Part shown: positions 7,538-15,903 of the stretch, piece by piece | How positions within the stretch are numbered: the stretch's first letter is position 1 | How the letters are laid out: each line of letters opens with the position of its first letter | Assembly (NCBI GenBank): GCA_963808815.1 | Contig: CAWEGI010000014.1 | Coordinates: 1 to 64,000 of the forward strand | Direction of reading: 5' to 3' | DNA: 64,000 nucleotides | Source: DATBLE01 sp963808815 | GTDB lineage: Bacteria; Actinomycetota; Thermoleophilia; Gaiellales; Gaiellaceae | Notes under the pieces: model-generated | The model's input: only the letters and a program-made list of their open reading frames with translations | Told to the model about the DNA's origin: nothing | Database searches by the model: none | Program-made: the position numbers and the translations under genes

Positions 7538-8608
7538 TTGACTGGAGGCGTGACCTACCGCCAACCAGCACGACCAACAACCCGTCAGATTCGGATTCGC
7601 TGGATCCGTGTCACCGGCCTGCTCGTCGTCGTCGCGGCGATCACAGCCCTCGGCCACCGGTTGCCGGCGTCCTCGTCGTCGACGGCCGAATCACCCGTCG
7701 ACGTCCCTCGCAGTGAGCACCGTGGTGCGCTTGGCGAAGTGCTGGCCAGCACGGTGTGGCCGGCACATGGCCAAGCCGCCGTCCAAGTAGGACAGTCGCA
7801 GGTCCAAGCCGGCCCGAACCAGCACGCGGCTGCAATCGCCAGCGTCGCGAAGGTGATGACGGCCTATCTCGTGCTCCGTGACCACCCGCTACGGCTCGGC
7901 CAGGACGGCCCGACGATCACGCTCACCGACTCCGATGTCGCCGACACCGACCGCAGGCGCCGACAGCAGGAGTCGGTCGTGCCGATCGCCGCCGGAGAGC
8001 AGTTGACCGAACGGCAGGCGCTGGAGGCACTGCTGCTGCCGTCGGCGAACAACATCGCCGCGGTTCTGGCTCGATGGGACGCCGGCTCGGCGGACAGGTT
8101 CGTTGCCCGAATGAATGCCACCGCACGATCGCTGGGCATGACCCACACCCGCTACACCGACCCGAGCGGCTATGACGACGCAACCGTGTCGACTGCCGCC
8201 GACCAGGTGCGCATTGTCGATCGGGCCATGCGCCTGCCGGTGTTCGCGAGCATCGTCGCCACACCGAGCGCGATGCTGCCGGTCGCCGGCATCGTGCACA
8301 ACACCAACACATTGCTTTGGCGCAACGGGTTTGTCGGCGTCAAGACCGGCTCAACCGCCGCGGCCGGCGGCTGCTTCGCCTTCCGCGCCATCCGCTGGAT
8401 CCACGGCAAGCGGACGACGATCACCGGGGTCGTGTTGGGCCAGCCCGGCCACGACCAGATCGCGGCGGGTCTCACGGCAGCCGCCGCCATGGTCGACCGC
8501 ATCGCAGGTCATTCGTGGCGCCAAGTACGGGCTATGCCGGATCTACGGCAACGAACCCTGGCACCGCCGTCCCCGCCCGCGCCGACCGAAGCGCCGCGCC
8601 GACAGTGA
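7538..8608 (+). CDS. D-alanyl-D-alanine carboxypeptidase (serine peptidase S11-like)
   Basis: 356 residues with one N-terminal membrane or signal helix (about 26-40) followed by a penicillin-binding-protein-type peptidase domain. The three active-site motifs are visible: SVAK (Ser102, Lys105), SAN (Ser169) and KTG (Lys269). Such enzymes trim the terminal D-Ala of peptidoglycan stem peptides outside the cell. The frame opens with a TTG at 7538 without a ribosome site. A GTG at 7550 lies one base after GGAGG, too close to be ideal, so the start is uncertain. A proline-rich C-terminal tail follows the domain. Confidence 0.88.
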   Translation: MTGGVTYRQPARPTTRQIRIRWIRVTGLLVVVAAITALGHRLPASSSSTAESPVDVPRSEHRGALGEVLASTVWPAHGQAAVQVGQSQVQAGPNQHAAAIASVAKVMTAYLVLRDHPLRLGQDGPTITLTDSDVADTDRRRRQQESVVPIAAGEQLTERQALEALLLPSANNIAAVLARWDAGSADRFVARMNATARSLGMTHTRYTDPSGYDDATVSTAADQVRIVDRAMRLPVFASIVATPSAMLPVAGIVHNTNTLLWRNGFVGVKTGSTAAAGGCFAFRAIRWIHGKRTTITGVVLGQPGHDQIAAGLTAAAAMVDRIAGHSWRQVRAMPDLRQRTLAPPSPPAPTEAPRRQ

Positions 8609-8887
8609 GAAATCTCACAGCGCGACGGTTCGATGCCCAGTTCCTTTCGGCAAAGCGCTCGGTACACCGCTACATGCCGATTTGCAGGGACTTCCGTTGT
8701 CGGCGTGACAACGGGTGAATGGGCCTAACTCGGCATCTTTCGAACCCTCCGGAACCCCTGAAGGAACTACTAACCCGGCATCAAGGACCTTCTCAAGAGT
8801 CTCACGAGCACGCCGTTAGGGCAAGGGTCTCGGACACCGCGTCGGGCGCGGAACCCGGGAGGCCCAGAGAGCGCCCGGCGTGATGCC
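8609..8887. other. Intergenic gap between convergent genes
   Basis: Between the carboxypeptidase stop and the MBL hydrolase stop. I see no supported gene or RNA and no strong terminator hairpin. Confidence 0.4.
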
Positions 8888-9511
8888 TTAGGCGGTGTGG
8901 GGTCGCCACGGCTCATGCTCGTGCGCGAGCCAGACCAGCTCGGGCTCGAGCGCGCGCACCCGCAGCTGGCCTTCGGTGTGCGGCTCGTCGAGCTCGCCGA
9001 ACCAAACCGCCACGTCACCGCCGACGACGACCGGACGCCCGCCAGTCTCGACGACGACCACCTGCATTCCGCGTGTGTGACCCGGCGCCGGGACGAGCCG
9101 CAGCCCGGGAAGCAGCTCAAGCTCGCCGTCGAGCGGCACGTACCGCACGCCGGGCGCCTCGACCCAGTCGCGAATGGTGTAGTCGTCCTCGCTGCGAGCG
9201 TCGTCGAGCTCCCGACGCTGGACGTAGATCGGCCTGCCGGCGAAGAGGTGGTTGCCGCCACAGTGGTCGAAGTGCAGGTGTGTGTTGACGACGATGTCGA
9301 TGCCGGCGAGGTCGAAGTCCTGCTTACTCAGTGGACGGAGGCGGGGATCGAGGTCGGCCACCGCCGGGTGCAGCTCCGTCATGCCGGTGTCGACCAGCAC
9401 GCGCGCATCGGGATGCTCGATGACGTGCACGTAGACCGGCATCCGCTCGCCCTCGGCGAGCAGGTCGGCAACGCGGACTGGCGTGATGGTGATCGAGGTG
9501 GGGGCGTTCAT
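8888..9511 (-). CDS. MBL-fold metallo-hydrolase (AHL-lactonase-like)
   Basis: About 207 residues of the metallo-beta-lactamase fold with the zinc-binding THLHFDHCGGN motif, a downstream APGHTRG histidine and a GGDVAV aspartate. Overall layout resembles N-acyl-homoserine lactonases and related lactone hydrolases; the substrate is not certain. Its ATG (9511) overlaps the stop of a 14-codon open frame that carries the only good ribosome site, so translation is probably coupled to that leader. About 280 bases on its 3' side (8609-8887) hold no recognisable gene. Confidence 0.8.
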   Translation of the reverse strand: MNAPTSITITPVRVADLLAEGERMPVYVHVIEHPDARVLVDTGMTELHPAVADLDPRLRPLSKQDFDLAGIDIVVNTHLHFDHCGGNHLFAGRPIYVQRRELDDARSEDDYTIRDWVEAPGVRYVPLDGELELLPGLRLVPAPGHTRGMQVVVVETGGRPVVVGGDVAVWFGELDEPHTEGQLRVRALEPELVWLAHEHEPWRPHTA

Positions 9512-9552
9512 TGTGTACCGACCGGCGCGGTGGTGGTTGATATGTGAGTCAT
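9508..9552 (-). CDS. 14-codon leader ORF translationally coupled to the MBL hydrolase
   Basis: ATG at 9552 preceded by AAAGGAGG (9563-9556, four bases from the ATG), the strongest ribosome site in this area. It encodes MTHISTTTAPVGTQ and stops in a TGA that overlaps the hydrolase ATG as ATGA. The hydrolase itself has no ribosome site. The short ORF may act as a coupled leader. Alternatively it is the true N-terminus cut off by a single-base sequence error; against that, the hydrolase domain looks complete from its own ATG. Confidence 0.55.
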   Translation of the reverse strand: MTHISTTTAPVGTQ

Positions 9553-9714
9553 GATGACCTCCTTTGCCGGTTACTGGCTGACGCGCTGGCCGGCCGCACT
9601 GCCGAGGGCGGGGTCGTCGGCCCCGCATCTAGAACAGAGGGTAGGGGTAGTCGGCCGCCCTCCCGGAGCCCTGGGCTGGACGTCCCGCAGATGCACCCCT
9701 CGGGGCCTTTCGTT

Positions 9715-9762
9715 TGGAGCGTGCCGGGATCGAACCGGCGGCCTCCGGCTTGGAAAGCGGGG
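9715..9762 (-). pseudogene. 3' part of a tRNA-Gly(TCC)-like gene
   Basis: On the minus strand a clear T-arm (GCCGG-TTCGATC-CCGGC), a five-base variable loop, the 3' acceptor strand ACGCTCC and an anticodon loop TTTCCAA (anticodon TCC) are readable. The anticodon stem has one C-C mismatch. Upstream a D-arm-like hairpin exists, but it lacks the usual GG, and no GGAGCGT strand exists to pair with the acceptor. The tRNA therefore looks degenerate, possibly an integration scar at the edge of the accessory region. Confidence 0.5.
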
Positions 9763-9871
9763 CGGCTAGTACTTGCCGCCTTTCTTTGCTTGGGTGTGGT
9801 GTTTACACCCTGCTCCCGCCTGGTAGCGGCTCTGCAAGATTCGGTTGGATTCGGGGCGATTCCCGTCGATT

Positions 9872-9898
9872 TGGGCACTGATTTCGATCTAGTGCCCA
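9872..9898. repeat. 8-base inverted repeat (TGGGCACT/AGTGCCCA)
   Basis: Perfect 8-base arms at 9872-9879 and 9891-9898 separated by 11 bases, about 70 bases before the SixA-like gene. It could be an operator or a weak hairpin. No T-run follows, so it is not a convincing terminator. Confidence 0.35.
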
Positions 9899-9967
9899 TT
9901 CAGGTTCAGACCCGACCCATCATCGCCAGTCCATCGCGTTTAAGAGCGCGTCGATACGGTCCTGCGG

Positions 9968-10477
9968 GTGCGAACCTTGATGCTGCTTCGCCACGCGAAG
10001 TCGAGCTGGTCGGATCCGGCCTTGGCGGACGTCGACCGCCCGCTGTCGCCGCGAGGTGAGCGTGCGTCGACGCGCATTGCGAAGTACATCCGCCGGAAGA
10101 AGCTCCGACCGGCTCTCGTCCTGTGCTCGCCCTCGCGTCGTACGCGCCAGACACTCGAGACGATCGAGCCTGCGCTCGGCCGGCGTCACGCGGTCGAGCT
10201 GGTCCCCCAGCTATATGCGGCCTCGGAACTCGAGCTACTCGAGCTGCTGCAGGCGCTCCCCGACTCGGTTGCGTCGGTGATGATCGTGGGGCACAACCCC
10301 GGCCTCCAGGACCTCGCGCTGGCCCTCTCCGCGCGAGGCGCCGATCTGCGGCAGCTCGAAGCGAAGTTCCCGACCGGCGCCCTGGCCACTCTGGTCGCTC
10401 AGTCCGACAGCTGGTCTGCTCTGAGGCCCGGCGTCGCAGAACTCGTCGATTACGTCGTGCCCAGGGAGCTCGGTTGA
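9968..10477 (+). CDS. SixA-like histidine phosphatase
   Basis: 169 residues of the short histidine phosphatase family. The N-terminus has the phospho-acceptor motif LMLLRHAKSSWSD (His9), then SPRGER, a SPSRRTRQTLE segment and the second catalytic histidine in IVGHNPGL. Proteins of this subgroup remove phosphate from phosphohistidine proteins such as HPt domains, or from small phosphoesters; the target here is unknown. GTG start at 9968. No obvious operon partner; a cupin gene follows after 44 bases on the same strand. Confidence 0.88.
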   Translation: MRTLMLLRHAKSSWSDPALADVDRPLSPRGERASTRIAKYIRRKKLRPALVLCSPSRRTRQTLETIEPALGRRHAVELVPQLYAASELELLELLQALPDSVASVMIVGHNPGLQDLALALSARGADLRQLEAKFPTGALATLVAQSDSWSALRPGVAELVDYVVPRELG

Positions 10478-10521
10478 GTCGCGACTAGGAGGCCGGGGCG
10501 CCGGGGATATCGTGTTGCACG

Positions 10522-10902
10522 ATGTTCGTAGAGCGGCTGGTCGACGGTCGGCTTGGGTCAGGCGACGACGACTTCGTTCTCGTCGAATGGAAAGCCGAGG
10601 TCGGAACGCACTGGATCGCCCCTCTGCACGTCCATCGCGCCGACGACGAAGCCTGGTACGTCGTTGAAGGCAAGCTCGGGTTCCGACTTGGCGACGATGA
10701 GATCGAAGCGTCGGCGGGCTCGGCTGTTCTCGCTCGACGCGGTACGCCCCACACGTACTGGAACGCGGGCTCGGTCGAGGCGCGGTATCTCCTAGTGATG
10801 ACGCCGAAGATCGCAAGACTGATCGAGGCCATTCACGAGCCCGGCGCTGTGATCCCTGCCCTCTTCGCGCAGTACGACTCCGAAATCATCCCTTCCGCCT
10901 AG
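10522..10902 (+). CDS. Cupin-domain protein
   Basis: 126-residue single-domain cupin. The two conserved motifs are PLHVHRADDEAWYVVEG (metal-binding His/His/Glu) and RGTPHTYWNAG (His). Small cupins bind a metal and act as isomerases, dioxygenases or sensors; nothing here fixes a substrate. It follows the SixA-like gene closely on the same strand and may be co-transcribed. Confidence 0.82.
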   Translation: MFVERLVDGRLGSGDDDFVLVEWKAEVGTHWIAPLHVHRADDEAWYVVEGKLGFRLGDDEIEASAGSAVLARRGTPHTYWNAGSVEARYLLVMTPKIARLIEAIHEPGAVIPALFAQYDSEIIPSA

Positions 10903-10981
10903 ACGCGCGTCGGCGCGGCGCGTCCGCAGCACCTCTAGCGGTGTAGGCTGCCCGAGCCGTCCGGCCCCAGCCAAGAGGGCA

Positions 10982-11297
10982 GTGACGGCGCAGGGGCATC
11001 CGAGGACGATCTTTACGAGGGCGGTCGAACGCGGCAACGCGGTCATCGCGGAGGCCACGGCTCGTGAACTCGGGTCGCTGACACTGGAGGAGGCCCTCAG
11101 GCTGTTGTTTCTCTACGCCGAGAAGGAGCCGATCAAGTTCGAGCGGGCCGCGCTCCGGTGGCTCTCCCGGTACGTGACCGAGGGCGAAGGCGATATCGCT
11201 GTTGAAGGCGCAGCTCGCGCTGTCGGCGTTGGCTGAGCTTCGAACTGGGCAACGCGAGGCGGCAGCGAAGCTACTGATCGACTTGGCTCGGCGGTAG
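10982..11297 (+). pseudogene. Small actinobacterial hypothetical protein, frameshifted near its end
   Basis: GTG start with an AAGAGGG ribosome site. The first frame gives a helical protein including RAVERGNAVIAEATAREL and YAEKEPIKFERAALRW, then breaks near 11195. Continuing in the next frame gives LLKAQLALSALAEL and a natural C-terminus (REAAAKLLIDLARR) with a stop at 11297, so a single-base change interrupts one gene. A relative lies at 16896 (shared YAEK, RAALRWL, RYVT and LLKAQLA). Function unknown; short helical proteins of this type are common in Thermoleophilia. Confidence 0.6.
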
Positions 11298-11349
11298 CCG
11301 CTGACACCTGGCGGCGGGGCTGCACGCCCCGCCGCTGAGTGCGTTGACG

Positions 11350-11820
11350 CTACCGGTCGGTGACTTTCGCCTCGCGGACTTCGCCGCGCCAGCCGCCTGT
11401 CTCGGTCTGCCGCTTCTCGATGAACTCCTTGAAGCGGTCGAGGTCGCCGCTGACCCACATTGAGTCGAGGCCGAGAGTGCTTCCGATTGCTTCCTTCATT
11501 CCCTCGGTGTCGTAGGTCATCTCGACGTTGACGCGGGTCTTCTCTGGCGCAAGGGACTCGAAGGTGACCTTGCCGGAGTTGTACTTGCCGTGGAGGGATC
11601 GCCAAGAGACGAGCCGGTCGGGCTCCTGTTGGCTGATCTCGGCCTTCCAGGTGTGCTCTTCTCCGCCGATCTCGGCCTTCCACTCCAGGTGGGTGTCGTC
11701 AAGCTGCCGAACCGACTGCACGCCTTCCATGAATCGGGGGAACTCCTCGAACTGAGTCCACTGGTTGTAGGCCATGCGGATCGGCACCTCGACCTCGACG
11801 GACTTCTCAATTGTTGCCAC
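11350..11820 (-). CDS. SRPBCC (cyclase/dehydrase, START-like) protein
   Basis: 156-residue START/polyketide-cyclase fold: N-terminal VEVEVPIRMAYNQWTQFEEF, a central beta-sheet and a long C-terminal helix (GDLDRFKEFIEKR). These proteins form a hydrophobic pocket; many actinobacterial members are stress-linked and of unknown ligand. The GTG at 11820 has a GAGAGGAG ribosome site and is preferred over an upstream in-frame ATG at 11883. The neighbours are small stress-type proteins. Confidence 0.82.
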   Translation of the reverse strand: MATIEKSVEVEVPIRMAYNQWTQFEEFPRFMEGVQSVRQLDDTHLEWKAEIGGEEHTWKAEISQQEPDRLVSWRSLHGKYNSGKVTFESLAPEKTRVNVEMTYDTEGMKEAIGSTLGLDSMWVSGDLDRFKEFIEKRQTETGGWRGEVREAKVTDR

Positions 11821-12032
11821 GAATTGCTCCTCTCGATGGGTGTGCCCTAGGTCTACCCGCCGGGGTACAAACGAACCGGCCACGCAACGTTCTTCATTCG
11901 GGGAGGAAATTCACCGTCGCCCTCGCGCCGGACAAAGGGGCGGACGCATAAGGGCTTGGCAGGGCGCAGGTGTCAGCCGCGGGCGGCTGGGTAGACACTT
12001 ACGACGTAACAACTAGAGGAGGGGCGGCAGGC

Positions 12033-12191
12033 ATGGCGGACACACGGATCGGTGGAATCGGTCTCGGGGGCGTCCTGGTGATCGTCGGGATCGTGTTGGC
12101 GATCTTGCTCGGCCACTGGTGGATTGGCCTAATCATCGCCCTGGTGGGGCTGGTCTTCTTCGGCGGTTTTGCGAAGGGCAAGTGGTACTGA
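12033..12191 (+). CDS. Small two-helix membrane protein
   Basis: 52 residues: a short polar N-terminus, then Gly/Val/Ile-rich segments forming one long or two short membrane helices separated by GHWW, ending in a charged GKWY tail. A GAGGAGGGG ribosome site precedes the ATG. Its TGA overlaps the ATG of the next small gene by one base. Function unknown. Confidence 0.65.
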   Translation: MADTRIGGIGLGGVLVIVGIVLAILLGHWWIGLIIALVGLVFFGGFAKGKWY

Positions 12192-12334
12192 TGCGCCTTT
12201 CCTTGGCCGCCCTGATCGTCCCTCGGCTGTTTCGGTTGGCGCGGACGCCGGGTGGCCGGAAGCTGCTCTTGTTCCTTCTGACCGCTGCTGTGCGTTGGCG
12301 TGCCGCGACAAAGCAACCGTTCGGCGCGCCCTAA
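12191..12334 (+). CDS. Small hypothetical protein carrying the repeated segment
   Basis: 47 residues, Arg/Leu-rich, with RLFRLARTPGGRKLLLFLL as its core, probably a short amphipathic or membrane helix. The ATG overlaps the stop of the preceding small membrane gene (TGATG), suggesting coupling. Most of this gene is the first copy of a 77-78 base direct repeat whose second copy at 12806 has lost one base and the frame. Confidence 0.5.
   Translation: MRLSLAALIVPRLFRLARTPGGRKLLLFLLTAAVRWRAATKQPFGAP
12223..12300 (+). repeat. Direct repeat, copy 1
   Basis: About 78 bases nearly identical to 12806-12882, with only a few substitutions and one missing base in the other copy. This copy is inside the small gene at 12191. 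The pair points to a local duplication rather than a mobile element; no terminal inverted repeats are seen. Confidence 0.75.
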
Positions 12335-12376
12335 CAGTCCTGAAGACCCGCGCGAGCCGCCACGAACCGGAAACCC

Positions 12377-12727
12377 GTGAGTTCAGAATCACTTCCGAAG
12401 GGATCGTGCTCGGTGATCCATTCCTTGCCGCACAAACCTTCGACTAGGACGAACCGCGGGGCCAGTGGCCGAACGAGCGCGCACGCCCACGCCACCGACC
12501 TTCTCCTGCTGGAGGATCTCCACGCCGGCTTGCCGGTCGCCATGCTCGTCAACGACGCCGACACGCTCGAGACCCTGCCCGGCAACCCGCCGCCCGGTCT
12601 ACGTTCGCGTTTGAGCGGGTCACCTCGAGAGACACACATCAGGAACGCTCGCCGCCACCTTGGCGTCAGCTCGCGAGCCGAGGCACTCGACCTTCTCAAG
12701 GCTGCCGATGCCGATCCGTTTATCTAA
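12377..12727 (+). CDS. Hypothetical protein (weak)
   Basis: A 116-codon frame from a GTG. The C-terminal part (ARRHLGVSSRAEALDLLKA) has the look of a short helical motif, whereas the first 40 residues are low-complexity. No family is recognised, no good ribosome site is visible, and the opposite strand is also open, so coding is uncertain. It lies between the two copies of the direct repeat. Confidence 0.3.
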   Translation: MSSESLPKGSCSVIHSLPHKPSTRTNRGASGRTSAHAHATDLLLLEDLHAGLPVAMLVNDADTLETLPGNPPPGLRSRLSGSPRETHIRNARRHLGVSSRAEALDLLKAADADPFI

Positions 12728-12805
12728 CGGAAGGCTCGAGCGCCGGCGTTCCGGGAAGGTGTGAACACTGCGGGCGGCGCCGCAAGCAGCGGTTTCGATT
12801 GCCTG

Positions 12806-12882
12806 TCGGCTGTTTCGGTTGGCGCGGACGCCGGGTGCCGGAAGCTGGTCTTGTTCCTCCTGACCGCTGCTGTGCGTTGGCG
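12806..12882 (+). repeat. Direct repeat, copy 2
   Basis: Near-identical second copy of the 12223-12300 segment, one base shorter (one G missing in the GGGTGGCC region), so it no longer encodes the same peptide without a frameshift. The surrounding 12728-13090 otherwise holds no supported gene. Confidence 0.75.
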
Positions 12883-13100
12883 CGGAAGAAGGAACCGTCG
12901 CCGCGAGGCTGTAGGCGCCCAAACCGTTTCAGGACGGGCAGATGCGGGCATAAGTTTCCTGGCTGGGGCGCAAGAAGGGCGGGCGTGTGACCGTTCCGAA
13001 TTCGTCCGGTTGCGTCGCGACGACGCGTCCCGCTCCCACCACCATCGATTCGACCGGTCCCGTATGGCGGCCCGGTTACTCCAATTAGAAGGAGTTGACA

Positions 13101-13608
13101 ATGTCCGAGATCACCACGCCCCGCGAGCTTTTCCTGCACGAGCTCGGCGACATCCTCTACGTCGAGCGCGCGCTCGCCGACGAGGCGCTGCCGAAGCTGA
13201 TCGGCGAGGTGCAGGACGAGGAGTTCCGCGGCGGCCTCGAGAAGCACCTGGAGCAGACGCGAAAGCACGTCGCGAACGTCGAGAGCGTGTTCGAGTCGCT
13301 CGGCGAGGAGCCCGAGGTCGAGCCGTGCCTCGGCTTCGAGGGGCTGAAGAAGGAGCACGACAAGATGGTCGAGGAGACCGCGTCGGGCTGATCGATCTCG
13401 TCGACGCGGGCGCCGCCGCCCGCACCGAGAACTACGAGATCGCGGCATACGAGTCGCTGCGGCGGATGGCGAAAGGGCCTCGGCGAGGAGAAGGCCGTTG
13501 AGCTGCTCGACGCGAACCTGAAGGACGAGAAGGACGACGCTGCGCGAGGTCGAGAAGATCGCGACTCGGCTCAGCAACGAGAGCGCAAAGCAGGCGGCAA
13601 CTGCCTAA
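13101..13608 (+). pseudogene. DUF892 (YciE-like, ferritin-like) protein with three frameshifts
   Basis: ATG with an AAGGAG ribosome site. The frames together give a four-helix ferritin-like protein: TTPRELFLHELGDILYVERA, KHLEQTRKHVANVESVFESL, then GAAARTENYEIAAYESL, KAVELLDANLKDEKDD and EVEKIATRLSNESAKQAAT. Breaks lie near 13385, 13475 and 13545. Conservation is undisturbed on both sides of each break, which favours sequence error over decay. DUF892 proteins are stress-associated and may bind di-iron; that role is family knowledge, not shown here. Confidence 0.75.
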
Positions 13609-13775
13609 CCCGCGAGAACTTCGAGGGGTGTGACGGCCTGCGCCCGAGCAGGCTGTTGTTCGCGCCCCCTCACCGTCCTCCTGACGGCCCTCAGTCATAG
13701 GCCGGGCGGGCGGCGAAGCCTCGAGGATCAGTAACCGGCCGATAGGTAAGAGCACCCGAGACGGAGGAACAGCGC

Positions 13776-14339
13776 ATGCCCGGAAAGAGCAGGAAAGAGT
13801 GGATGAAGGCGAACGCTGCGAGTGCCTGCCTGCTCGCACTACAACTTGCAAGGGACAGGAAATTCCGCAACTGGCTCCTCTCCGCGATTTACCACGGCTC
13901 AGCAGCCGGCCGGCGTACACGTCGCGGTCTTGGCTTGAGGGGCACCGTTGCAGGGTTAGCGGCCGATAAGACGCTGCTGAGAGAACTTAAGAGTGCCGGT
14001 GGCGATCTCGAGCGGGCGTATGGGCGCCTCGAAGCGAAGAGACGCAGCCACAAACTGCGAAACTTCCTCGTACTAGCTGCGTTTGCCTCGTTGGCGGCTG
14101 TGCCGCAATTTAGAGCCCGCATCGCTGCCGCTCTTGCAAAGGCGTCGAAGGTTTGTCAAGGCTCGTCGGGGGTCGGAGACTCCGGTACGCGCTCGCCTTC
14201 TGACGAGTCCCGAGCACCGCGCAGGCTCGAGGACCTGACGAAGGAGGAGTTGTACGCACGCGCCCAGGAGGCCGACATTCCGGGGCGCTCGGAGATGTCG
14301 AAGGAGCAACTGGTTCAGGCGCTGCGAGCGAGGAGCTAA
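13776..14339 (+). CDS. Hypothetical protein with C-terminal Rho-N/SAP-like motif
   Basis: 187 residues. The N-terminal two thirds are basic and helical with one possible membrane helix (NFLVLAAFASLAAVPQF, about 95-112). After a Ser/Gly linker, the last 37 residues (LEDLTKEELYARAQEADIPG then a K/E-rich helix) resemble the small helix-extended-helix motif seen at the N-terminus of Rho and in SAP-type nucleic-acid-binding proteins. This suggests a membrane-tethered nucleic-acid-binding protein, but the function is unknown. Confidence 0.6.
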   Translation: MPGKSRKEWMKANAASACLLALQLARDRKFRNWLLSAIYHGSAAGRRTRRGLGLRGTVAGLAADKTLLRELKSAGGDLERAYGRLEAKRRSHKLRNFLVLAAFASLAAVPQFRARIAAALAKASKVCQGSSGVGDSGTRSPSDESRAPRRLEDLTKEELYARAQEADIPGRSEMSKEQLVQALRARS

Positions 14340-14344
14340 GAGAG

Positions 14345-14515
14345 ATGAAGCTCACGCAGCGACAGAGGAAATGGGATCCAAGGCACGAGAGTCGTGATCA
14401 GCTGGACCGTTCAGCTTCCGACGACGGCCCTCAGCCGCAACCCGAGCGAGCCGAACCCACTACGCCAGACCCCGGCCTCTCCGATCTCTCCAAGCGCGAT
14501 TACCTGGCGCGGTGA
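14345..14515 (+). pseudogene. Short ORF resembling the N-terminus of a YihY/BrkB-type protein
   Basis: 56 codons from an ATG just after the preceding gene. The product is polar and ends DLSKRDYLAR, which resembles the LSxRDYLAI block that precedes the first membrane helix in actinobacterial YihY/BrkB proteins. A one-base shift gives a few more matching residues (AVKAVLV) before a stop, and no membrane helices follow. It looks like a truncated remnant; a genuine small protein is possible. The next 130 bases hold nothing recognisable. Confidence 0.35.
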
Positions 14516-14646
14516 AGGCAGTTCTCGTTTGACACGCGTCCATCATCGTGCGCTGCGACCTCTGTCTCCTGGTTGTAGCCCAGTTTGTGTGCGTCACTGC
14601 TGTAGACGCTGACGTCAACAATCTGACGCTTAACTAGCGTTCAAAC

Positions 14647-15686
14647 TCAAAGGTTAGGTTGGACAATCGAGGCAATCGCAGCCTGTCCTGGATAGATCGG
14701 ATGTGCCTGTCGCTGATCGGATCCGTACACCAAGGGGTTCAATGGAAAGACCCAGCTATCGGCTGAGCACAGTTCATGTCCGTCAAGGGCGTCGGTAACT
14801 GAGACGAATGTGACTCCGGTGTCGCTCGCCGCCTTGTGCTCCGCGACATCAAGGTCAGCCGCCAGCGTGTTCGCCCGCTCGCGTTCCCTGGGCGTGAGCC
14901 AGCCGCAGGCGACGTTCCCGCTTTGCTGGCCCGGGAAAAGTCTCGGGTATCCCACAAGGATGACCTTCGCCGACGGTACAGCTGCCTTGATCATGGCGAG
15001 GGCACTATCGAGGGGAGTACGAAGGTTCGCCACGTCCTTCTCGTTCATGTCGAAATGAGCGAGACACTCCCTGAAGAAGCAATCGCCGAGGATCGAGGCG
15101 AAACCGATGTCATTGCCTCCAATCGTCAGCACTACGTCGTCGATGTGCTTTCCCGATGCCTCAAGGCTCTTCTCGATTGAGCGGATGCGCTGGATTTGGG
15201 GGACGTTGTCAGGAGCGATTCGCTCCTGACCATAAAAGGTCAGGTTGCTGATGACCGCACCCGAGCAGGCGAGATGGTCATCTTGCGTTACGCCGATCTG
15301 TCTCTCCCAAGAAGCTGGGCTGCGATGGCAGCCATCAAGTCGCTTCTTCTTGTCGAAGACTGCCGTGCCGGAATCAAAGGGATCGTTCCCTTCCCCCGAC
15401 GAGTAGGAATCGCCCAGGCCAACGACGATCTTTGGCGCTTCGATCCAGTCCATCCCAGCGGTCGTTTGCGGCTCACCGACATCAGCGGTGCCGTTGCTGT
15501 TCTGGTCGTAGAACGCTGGATGGTGTCTGAGCCCGTTGAACCGTTGGAGGCGTAGGTCCACGAGACTTGTCCGTTCGAGCCGGTCAGGCACGAGGTTGGG
15601 TTGCAGGTTCCAGTTGCGCCAGTGTTAGGCCCGGCGGAGACCTTGAACCCGAGCTTCGCGCCAGAAACCACCTGCACCCAGCTCAC
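14647..15686 (-). pseudogene. SGNH/GDSL hydrolase with N-terminal Ig-like domain, frameshifted and 5'-truncated
   Basis: The C-terminal domain shows the SGNH blocks: GLGDSYSSGEG (Ser nucleophile), TIGGNDIGF (Gly/Asn), and HPIYPGQ (His). It would hydrolyse an ester outside the cell. In the next frame upstream, an Ig-like segment (VSGAKLGFKVSAGPNTG ... GQVSWTYASNGSTGSD) joins it at a break near 15525 to AFYDQNSNGTADVGEP. No signal peptide or full first Ig strand is present before about 15686, where unrelated sequence begins, so the 5' end seems lost or rearranged. Confidence 0.65.
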
Positions 15687-15855
15687 CCGCGATGAGGAAC
15701 TCCTCCGCTCGGCAGTCGAAGATGTCGAAGAACTGCTCCGCTCGCGGCTGCCCGATGACATCCGGGCGCAGGTCGAGCAGGAGGAGGCGATGCTCGCCAC
15801 GCGGCTCGCCAGAATCGAAGAACGGAGAGCGGCGCCCAGGTCACGCCGACAGGAA

Positions 15856-15897
15856 GCGAAGGCGCGCCGCCACGGGGACGGCGCGCCTCGCTTCGCA
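15856..15897. terminator. Strong GC hairpin after the secreted-protein gene
   Basis: GCGAAGGCGCGCCG and its near-perfect complement flank a 9-base loop, giving a stem of about 10 bases extended by further pairing. It lies just after the stop of the minus-strand gene ending at 15904. No long T-run follows on either strand, so it is a likely but unproven terminator. Confidence 0.5.
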
Positions 15898-15903
15898 TTC
15901 GCA

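Noticed and set aside
9899..9967. Possible integrase C-terminal end on the minus strand next to the tRNA-Gly-like scar
   Set aside because: Only about 16 residues look plausible and the rest is antisense of the SixA-like gene; too short to support.
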